Positions 1 through 3,185 of a DNA stretch of 6,400 bases are shown here, piece by piece. The notes beneath the pieces are model-generated. The model ran no database searches and was not told the origin of the DNA. It worked only from the letters and a program-made list of their open reading frames with translations. Position 1 is the stretch's first letter; each line of letters begins with the position of its first letter. This DNA is from Deltaproteobacteria bacterium (lineage in GTDB: Bacteria; Desulfobacterota; GWC2-55-46). Position numbers and translations under genes: made by a program. The stretch lies in assembly GCA_016218095.1 (NCBI GenBank), contig JACREV010000235.1, positions 1-6,400 of the forward strand, written 5' to 3'.

Positions 1-83
1 AGTACCTTCCAGCCCTTTTGTGCGAGCGCATATGCGGCGGTAGAGCCCGCGGGGCCGAGCCCGGCGATTATCGCGTCATACAT
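1..83 (-). CDS. FAD-dependent oxidoreductase, geranylgeranyl reductase-like (N-terminal fragment)
   Basis: Only the first 27 codons are inside the window; the gene continues past the left edge. The visible residues are MYDAIIAGLGPAGSTAAYAL followed by AQKGWKV. This is the beta-strand, glycine-rich turn and helix of a Rossmann FAD-binding fold: the GxGxxG glycines are at residues 8, 10 and 13, and the G-P-A-G-S-T-A-A form is typical of the geranylgeranyl reductase/FixC/squalene-epoxidase-like flavoproteins. The start is the ATG at 83-81, with GAAGG (92-88) four bases upstream. The gap to the stop of the upstream ferritin-like gene is only 7 bases, so the two are almost certainly co-transcribed, and this flavoprotein may pass electrons to or act with that redox protein (inference). 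The substrate cannot be read from so short a piece; other FAD monooxygenase or dehydrogenase families remain possible. Confidence 0.75.
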   Translation of the reverse strand, partial: MYDAIIAGLGPAGSTAAYALAQKGWKV

Positions 84-90
84 GTGGCCT

Positions 91-624
91 TCAGTCCCTC
101 TCCTTCTCGACGCTGTACTCCATGTCGCCGCACCAGAAGCCGGTCTTATTGAGCGACTCGGCCTCCCAGCGCAGCACCTTCAAGTGACCCTTCTCCATCT
201 CGAGGAGGTTCGTAAGCACCACCTTCTCAACAGGCGTCTTCGCCTCTTTCAGTAGCCTGGAGTAGAAGTCCACCGCGCCCTCTTCGTTCTCTATCGCGAT
301 GGTCACGGCGTTAAGGTCGGTCTGGTTCTTCTCGAGCCTCTTTATAAGGTCGTTCTCGCCATGGAATATCGGCAGGCCCTTCTGCGAGGAGCCCCCTTCC
401 TTCAAGGCCTCCTCGTAGCCTATCCAGCCCATGCCGCTCTTGACCGAGTCGGCTATCCTGGAGATGACCCTTATGTGGTCGAGCTCCTCCTTGGCGAGGT
501 GGTTGAAGATGTTCTTGCCCTTGTCGTCGCCGACCATTATGGCCGCGGTGTTGTAGAAGAAGTACCCGGATACCTCGGTCTTGTACGCGGTTGCGAGCTG
601 GTCGATGATATTGTGGTCCGGCAT
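91..624 (-). CDS. Ferritin-like diiron protein, rubrerythrin type without rubredoxin domain
   Basis: A 177-residue, probably cytoplasmic four-helix ferritin-like protein. The two half-motifs of a diiron site are visible, numbering from the second ATG: E17, then E47-L-D-H50 (ExxH); and E112, then E144-K-G-H147 (ExxH). The spacings of 30-3 and 32-3 residues are the internal duplication expected of rubrerythrin or ferritin-like helices. Family members commonly reduce peroxide or store iron; which applies here cannot be told. There is no C-terminal rubredoxin domain: the chain ends in a short tail containing FWCGDMEY with a single Cys. The frame opens with ATGATG (627-622); the second ATG is preferred because GGAGG (634-630) lies 5 bases from it but only 2 from the first. 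The gene sits 28 bases after a small Cys4 protein and 7 bases before an FAD oxidoreductase, so it is the middle gene of a compact operon. Confidence 0.85.
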   Translation of the reverse strand: MPDHNIIDQLATAYKTEVSGYFFYNTAAIMVGDDKGKNIFNHLAKEELDHIRVISRIADSVKSGMGWIGYEEALKEGGSSQKGLPIFHGENDLIKRLEKNQTDLNAVTIAIENEEGAVDFYSRLLKEAKTPVEKVVLTNLLEMEKGHLKVLRWEAESLNKTGFWCGDMEYSVEKERD

Positions 625-629
625 CATAT

Positions 630-634
630 CCTCC
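630..634 (-). promoter_or_regulatory. Ribosome binding site deciding the ferritin-like start
   Basis: GGAGG on the minus strand is followed by AT-ATG-ATG. The spacing of 5 bases to the second ATG (624) is better than 2 bases to the first (627), so the protein most likely starts at the second methionine. Confidence 0.6.
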
Positions 635-652
635 GAAGGGATTGTTTTGGAG

Positions 653-820
653 CTATCTCCTGCCTGAGTCGGTCCTGCCCGCCTTGTCTATCTCGTGCTT
701 CTTCTCGACCGCCTCGCCCCTTATCTTGTCCTCGCAGGCGTGGCATATGGTGAGCTCTGAAGGCTTTCCGCATATCGAGCAGACATGTTTCTTCTCTTCT
801 TTTTTTTCCTTCTCTTCCAT
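653..820 (-). CDS. Small Cys4 zinc-ribbon-like protein (55 aa)
   Basis: A short gene with a strong ribosome site (AAGGGGG at 834-828, 7 bases before the ATG). The 55-residue product starts with a very charged Lys/Glu run, then carries two knuckles, C14-S-I-C17-G and C26-H-A-C29, spaced CxxC-x8-CxxC, followed by a charged helix-like tail (KIRGEAVEKKHEIDKAGR). Four cysteines in two CxxC pairs normally bind Zn or, in rubredoxins, one Fe. The 8-residue gap is shorter than in rubredoxin or rubrerythrin, so a zinc ribbon is the more likely reading. There is no signal peptide. It is the first gene of the operon with the ferritin-like and FAD proteins, just downstream of a promoter and a CRP/FNR-type palindrome. 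Function unknown; a partner or regulator of the diiron protein is an inference. Confidence 0.8.
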   Translation of the reverse strand: MEEKEKKEEKKHVCSICGKPSELTICHACEDKIRGEAVEKKHEIDKAGRTDSGRR

Positions 821-850
821 GGCTGTACCCCCTTGGAACCTTTATTTGAG

Positions 851-883
851 CCGGCGCGCTGTGAAAAATATCACAGACGCCGG
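851..883. promoter_or_regulatory. CRP/FNR-family-like palindrome inside a larger inverted repeat
   Basis: The core TGTGA-AAAATA-TCACA (860-875) matches the CRP-type consensus TGTGA-N6-TCACA exactly, and CTGTGA/TCACAG (859-864 and 871-876) is a perfect repeat. Outer arms CCGGCG (851-856) and CGCCGG (878-883) extend it, with CG opposite A unpaired. It lies downstream of the predicted start of transcription (near 902) and 31 bases before the zinc-ribbon gene, so a bound protein would more likely block than activate. CRP/FNR-family regulators of anaerobes such as HcpR are known to use TGTGA-like half-sites; assigning this site to one of them is inference. The same bases could fold as a leader hairpin in the mRNA. 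Confidence 0.6.
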
Positions 884-908
884 GGTTTTACAATATTGAG
901 TTTGAGGT

Positions 909-937
909 AATATATGACAAAAACGGATTTTTCTCAA
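909..937 (-). promoter_or_regulatory. Sigma70-like promoter for the zinc-ribbon/ferritin-like/FAD operon
   Basis: On the minus strand TTGAGA (937-932) and TATATT (914-909) are separated by exactly 17 bases, each 5 of 6 to consensus. Transcription would start near 902, giving a leader of about 80 bases. A weaker overlapping pair, TTGTCA (920-915) and AATATT (897-892), also has a 17-base spacer. Confidence 0.6.
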
Positions 938-940
938 TCC
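919..940 (-). terminator. Weak candidate terminator after the methyltransferase gene
   Basis: Sixteen bases after the TAA stop, GGATT (940-936) and AATCC (929-925) form a 5-bp stem with a 6-base loop, followed by GTTTTT (924-919). The stem is short and overlaps the next promoter, so termination would be partial at best. Confidence 0.3.
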
Positions 941-956
941 CAAAAGCGCCGCTTCG

Positions 957-2132
957 TTACGAAAGGTATCTCCCCATGTCCCTGAACGAGAAGCCGCTCA
1001 AGGCCGGCCTCTCCACCCCTTTGTGCTGTATGAGGACCTTGAAGGTATCCCCGGCGCCTCCGGGGTTGATGAGAAGACCTATCGACCTGTTCCTTGAGAT
1101 ATCGTCGAAGGACCCGGGCCCTTCGCCCGAGGTCTCCTTCAGCTCCTCCGCGATAGAGAGCCCGAGGAGGAAGTTCTTCTGGGTCGTAAAGCCGGTGAGT
1201 GAGAGCCCCTCTTCCTCCCCTATCGCCTTCAATGCCGTAAAGTCGGCGTGCGTGGTGATGTCCTGGGCGCCGATGTTCACGAACGGGTTGTCGTTCACCG
1301 TGTGCCTGTAGTGGCAAAGGAGCGAGCCGCTCCTGCCTGACGAATACAGTTCTCTACCCGGAAGCCCGTAGTCTATGGTGAAGACGAAACCCCTGTCCAG
1401 AAGGCGCGCCGCCTTCCTTATCCAGTCTATTGCCGCGAGGTTAACCTCAGCCTTCTGTCCCGCTTCGAGGCGTATGCCGAACCTGTCCATGTACCAGGAG
1501 AGCATTCCGGTTGACGGCTCGCCGGTGACCTCGACGAACCTGTCTCCTTCGAGCGCGACATAGAGCTCTTTGAGGCCTCCGTCCCCCGTGCCCACGACCC
1601 TGTGTACCGGGAAGCTGTCTATAAGCTCGTTTGAAAGGATACAGCCTGTGACAGGGGAAGCGATCTCGTCAAGAGAGCGGAGCCAGGAGACGCCTGAAGG
1701 GAGCGGTTCTGAATCGTCGGGGTTAAGCTCTACAAGCTTTATATCAAGCGCGCGTCCGAGCCCCGGATAGAGCTCGCCGACGGTCTTCTTTATGCCTTTC
1801 GAGAGGAGCCCCCTGCCTGCCCCTGCCTCGACGAGGGTGAAGCGCCCGGGAGAGCCGAGCGCCGCCCACATCTCGTTCAACTCTTTCGCGATGAGTTTCG
1901 AGAATACCGGGCTTATGTCTACGTTTGTGACATAATCCCCGGCCTCCCCCCACCTCGCGCGGTCTCCGGTGTAATACCCCACGCCCTCCATGTAGAGGGC
2001 GAGCCCCATGAACTCGGCGAAGGTGATGGCGCCCTTTTCGCGGACCCTCTTTAATATCTCTTTCAAGGGGCTGTTGGAAGGAGCCCTCCCGGAGGGCCTA
2101 TCGCCCTCCGGGAAGGGTCTTCCATCAAGCAT
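957..2132 (-). CDS. SAM-dependent methyltransferase, MidA/NDUFAF7 family (COG1565/DUF185)
   Basis: A 391-residue class I methyltransferase-like protein. Family landmarks are in order: FAEFMGLALY (38-47); the SAM motif I EAGAGRGLL (102-110); acidic post-I VELNPD (134-139); SNELIDSFPV (167-176); TIDYG (252-256) followed by ELYSSGRSG; the QDITTHADF block (290-298); QKNFLLGLS (318-326); and a C-terminal NPGGAGDTFKVL. In mitochondria the NDUFAF7 relative methylates an arginine of complex I subunit NDUFS2; the bacterial target is not settled. The ATG at 2132 lies inside the rubredoxin gene, overlapping its stop by 8 bases, with GAGG six bases upstream, so translation is probably coupled. The first 22 residues are Pro/Gly/Arg-rich and not typical of the family, so a TTG start at 2066 is possible but has a poorer ribosome site. 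Confidence 0.9.
   Translation of the reverse strand: MLDGRPFPEGDRPSGRAPSNSPLKEILKRVREKGAITFAEFMGLALYMEGVGYYTGDRARWGEAGDYVTNVDISPVFSKLIAKELNEMWAALGSPGRFTLVEAGAGRGLLSKGIKKTVGELYPGLGRALDIKLVELNPDDSEPLPSGVSWLRSLDEIASPVTGCILSNELIDSFPVHRVVGTGDGGLKELYVALEGDRFVEVTGEPSTGMLSWYMDRFGIRLEAGQKAEVNLAAIDWIRKAARLLDRGFVFTIDYGLPGRELYSSGRSGSLLCHYRHTVNDNPFVNIGAQDITTHADFTALKAIGEEEGLSLTGFTTQKNFLLGLSIAEELKETSGEGPGSFDDISRNRSIGLLINPGGAGDTFKVLIQHKGVERPALSGFSFRDMGRYLS
2084..2117. repeat. GC-rich inverted repeat in the methyltransferase 5' coding region
   Basis: CCCTCCCGGAGGGC (2084-2097) and GCCCTCCGGGAAGGG (2103-2117) are inverted copies apart from one inserted A, with a 5-base loop. Each arm is itself largely palindromic (CCCTCC/GGAGGG). 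It covers codons 6-16 of the methyltransferase and could form a stable mRNA hairpin just after the overlapping stop and start. Confidence 0.6.
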
Positions 2133-2244
2133 TCACGACCTCTACGAACGCCTCGCTCGGCGCAAGACACAACGGGCAGACGTCAGGCGGTCTCTCGCCC
2201 TCGTGTACATAGCCGCACTCTATACAGCGCCATTTCTTCTTCAT
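2125..2244 (-). CDS. Short stand-alone rubredoxin (39 aa)
   Basis: A 39-residue protein beginning MKKKWRCIECGYVHEGERPP. Knuckles C7-I-E-C10-G-Y and C23-P-L-C26 give CxxC-x12-CxxC, the spacing of the short rubredoxin domain found at the C-terminus of rubrerythrins, with the usual aromatic W5 and Y12 around the site. It should bind one Fe(Cys)4 and carry single electrons in the cytoplasm. It is shorter than classical rubredoxins (about 52-54 residues). The residue after the last Cys is Leu (L27) where Gly is usual. The ATG at 2244 has no clear Shine-Dalgarno and lies 7 bases after a possible -10 box, so the message may be leaderless. It overlaps the methyltransferase by 8 bases and follows the bacterioferritin-like gene by 113 bases, a plausible electron-transfer partner (inference). 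Confidence 0.88.
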   Translation of the reverse strand: MKKKWRCIECGYVHEGERPPDVCPLCLAPSEAFVEVVNA

Positions 2245-2250
2245 ATTACT

Positions 2251-2279
2251 ATTTTAATGCCTTTCGACTTATTTTTGAA
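2251..2279 (-). promoter_or_regulatory. Candidate promoter immediately before the rubredoxin ATG
   Basis: On the minus strand TTCAAA (2279-2274, 4 of 6) and TAAAAT (2256-2251, 5 of 6) are 17 bases apart. Six bases then separate the -10 box from the ATG, so transcription would begin at or next to the start codon. AT-rich sequence makes chance matches easy. Confidence 0.35.
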
Positions 2280-2288
2280 CCGGAATCG

Positions 2289-2356
2289 TATAAACTACCT
2301 CTAAAAATCAATTATTTTTTCTGGAAAAAGAACAATTTTTAGGGGGTAGCCTTATA
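2289..2356. repeat. Large imperfect AT-rich inverted repeat between ferritin-like and rubredoxin genes
   Basis: Nested arms: TATAA (2289-2293) with TTATA (2352-2356); CTACCTCTAAAAAT (2295-2308) with ATTTTTAGGGGGTAG (2335-2349), one bulge and one G-U pair; then an inner TTTTTC (2316-2321) with GAAAAA (2324-2329). It ends one base short of the ferritin-like stop codon. It lacks a proper U-run for a canonical minus-strand terminator, so it may be a processing or attenuation structure or a protein site. It shares CTCTAAAAAT with the hairpin on the other side of the ferritin-like gene. Confidence 0.55.
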
Positions 2357-2357
2357 C

Positions 2358-2795
2358 CTACTTCCTTATCCCGAGGGTCGTCTCCCAGGTGTCCGCGTGC
2401 CCCTCTTCCTGCTGGAGTATCCCCTCGAGCATGAGCCTCGTCGTAGAGTCGCCGAGGTCGGCAGAGAGCTTAACATGGTTCCTGTAACGCTCGATCGCCT
2501 CGTTTTCAGCCTCGAGGTCGTCGCCTATCATGGCGCGGAGCTCTCCGCCCCTCTTGATGTTGGCGGGCTTCTGCACCGGCGTGCCGCCGAGGTAGACTAT
2601 CCTCTCGGCCAGGAGCTCGGCGTGCTTCATCTCGTCCATCGCGGTCTTCTTGAATATTTCGATGACCGCCGGGGACTCGATCCCCTCGGCCTCGTAGTGG
2701 TGCCCCATGTACTGGAGTATCGCGGCAAGCTCGAAAGACCTGTCCGTGTTCAGCGCGTCTACTATCTTCTTCTTTGCGTCTTCGCTCAGTGGCAT
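2358..2795 (-). CDS. Bacterioferritin-like diiron protein
   Basis: A 145-residue ferritin-like four-helix protein, cytoplasmic. Numbering from the second ATG, the diiron ligands are E22, E55-M-K-H58, E97 and E130-E-G-H133; the spacings 33, 3, 39-42 and 33, 3 are those of E. coli bacterioferritin (E18, E51, H54, E94, E127, H130). The DEMKHA segment is identical to bacterioferritin, and M56 lies where the haem-ligand Met52 sits. However, the chain stops about 12 residues after H133 and lacks the short fifth helix, so it may not build the full 24-mer; a ferritin-like or Dps-related peroxide or iron protein is the alternative. The start is ATGATG with GGAGG (2806-2802) 6 bases before the second ATG. 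It is preceded by two strong promoters and a hairpin leader and followed by the rubredoxin gene. Confidence 0.87.
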   Translation of the reverse strand: MPLSEDAKKKIVDALNTDRSFELAAILQYMGHHYEAEGIESPAVIEIFKKTAMDEMKHAELLAERIVYLGGTPVQKPANIKRGGELRAMIGDDLEAENEAIERYRNHVKLSADLGDSTTRLMLEGILQQEEGHADTWETTLGIRK

Positions 2796-2801
2796 CATCC
2801 A

Positions 2802-2806
2802 CCTCC
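2802..2806 (-). promoter_or_regulatory. Ribosome binding site deciding the bacterioferritin-like start
   Basis: GGAGG is followed by TGG-ATG-ATG on the minus strand. The spacing is 6 bases to the second ATG (2795) and 3 to the first (2798), favouring the second. Confidence 0.6.
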
Positions 2807-2815
2807 GGTTTTTAA

Positions 2816-2853
2816 AGGCTGACTCTAAAAATTGTTATTTTTAGAGTCAGCCT
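2816..2853. promoter_or_regulatory. Perfect 17-bp inverted repeat in the leader of the bacterioferritin-like gene
   Basis: AGGCTGACTCTAAAAAT (2816-2832), loop TGTT, then the exact reverse complement (2837-2853). It lies between the predicted transcription starts and the ribosome site, nine bases upstream of GGAGG. The long perfect stem could be an mRNA leader hairpin controlling translation or stability, or a dimeric repressor site in DNA. It does not match the Fur box, and it has no plus-strand gene before it to terminate. Confidence 0.75.
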
Positions 2854-2896
2854 GATTTCGATATGTACGCGCTCGTGCGCCGAAAAAATTTTCCGT

Positions 2897-2925
2897 ATTC
2901 TAACCGCTTAAACCCTTACATTCAA
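2897..2925 (-). promoter_or_regulatory. Proximal sigma70-like promoter of the bacterioferritin-like gene
   Basis: TTGAAT (2925-2920, 4 of 6) and TAGAAT (2902-2897, 5 of 6) have a 17-base spacer on the minus strand; start expected near 2890, leaving the 2816-2853 hairpin within the leader. Confidence 0.5.
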
Positions 2926-2961
2926 TATAAATATGCCTTCACCCCGGGGAAAAACAAAGTA

Positions 2962-2990
2962 ATTATATCCTAAAAACAGAAGCTTGTCAG
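2962..2990 (-). promoter_or_regulatory. Distal, near-consensus sigma70 promoter of the bacterioferritin-like gene
   Basis: CTGACA (2990-2985, 5 of 6) and TATAAT (2967-2962, 6 of 6) are separated by exactly 17 bases on the minus strand. Start expected near 2955, giving a leader of about 160 bases that contains the second promoter and the 17-bp hairpin. Confidence 0.65.
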
Positions 2991-3054
2991 GGACGCGGCG
3001 GGCAAGCCGTCCGTATCCAGCCGTCTTGACATTCCCTGAAAAGGTGCTTAACTA
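2984..3054 (+). promoter_or_regulatory. Candidate control region of the glucoamylase gene
   Basis: TTGTCAGGGA (2984-2993) and TCCCTGAAAA (3033-3042) are inverted repeats with one mismatch; between them CGGC-GGGCAA-GCCG (2996-3009) can form a small hairpin. A perfect TTGACA (3026-3031) points toward the glucoamylase, but the box 17 bases on (TAACTA, 3049-3054) is poor. The rest of the stretch up to 3175 is AT-rich upstream and unremarkable, with no gene I can support. Confidence 0.3.
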
Positions 3055-3175
3055 TATTTATTGGTTTTCCCATAATTATCAAAATCTTACATCCGGCGTG
3101 CCGGCCCTGTCTTGGAATTCCCGCTCTCCTCATCCAGAACCCTTCAAAACCGGCATGGACCCGATCATATCAAAA

Positions 3176-3180
3176 GGGGG
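3176..3180 (+). promoter_or_regulatory. Ribosome binding site deciding the glucoamylase start
   Basis: AAAAGGGGG ends at 3180 and stands 5 bases before ATG 3186. The alternative in-frame GTG begins inside this site, which argues against it. Confidence 0.55.
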
Positions 3181-3185
3181 TGCGT

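Noticed and set aside
851..890. Hairpin followed by GGTTTTA as a Rho-independent terminator
   Set aside because: The T-run is on the plus strand, but both neighbouring genes are on the minus strand; in their direction no U-run follows.
361..899. Plus-strand open frames over the ferritin-like and zinc-ribbon genes
   Set aside because: They are antisense to genes with clear motifs and ribosome sites, and have none of their own.
2088..2098. Repeat CCCGGAGGGCC also at 5632-5642
   Set aside because: Eleven GC-only bases in a GC-rich genome, one copy made by codons and the other by a ribosome site; likely chance.
2289..2853. Bacterioferritin-like gene carried by a small transposable unit with the inverted repeats as ends
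   Set aside because: The two repeats share only about 10-12 bases, are hairpins rather than terminal repeats, and there is no target-site duplication or transposase.
2987..3039. Riboswitch such as c-di-GMP type before the glucoamylase
   Set aside because: GGGACGC-like bases are suggestive, but the conserved receptor loop sequences are not present.
3180..3185. GTG start for the glucoamylase giving two extra residues
   Set aside because: The GTG overlaps the G-rich ribosome site; the ATG at 3186 has the right spacing.
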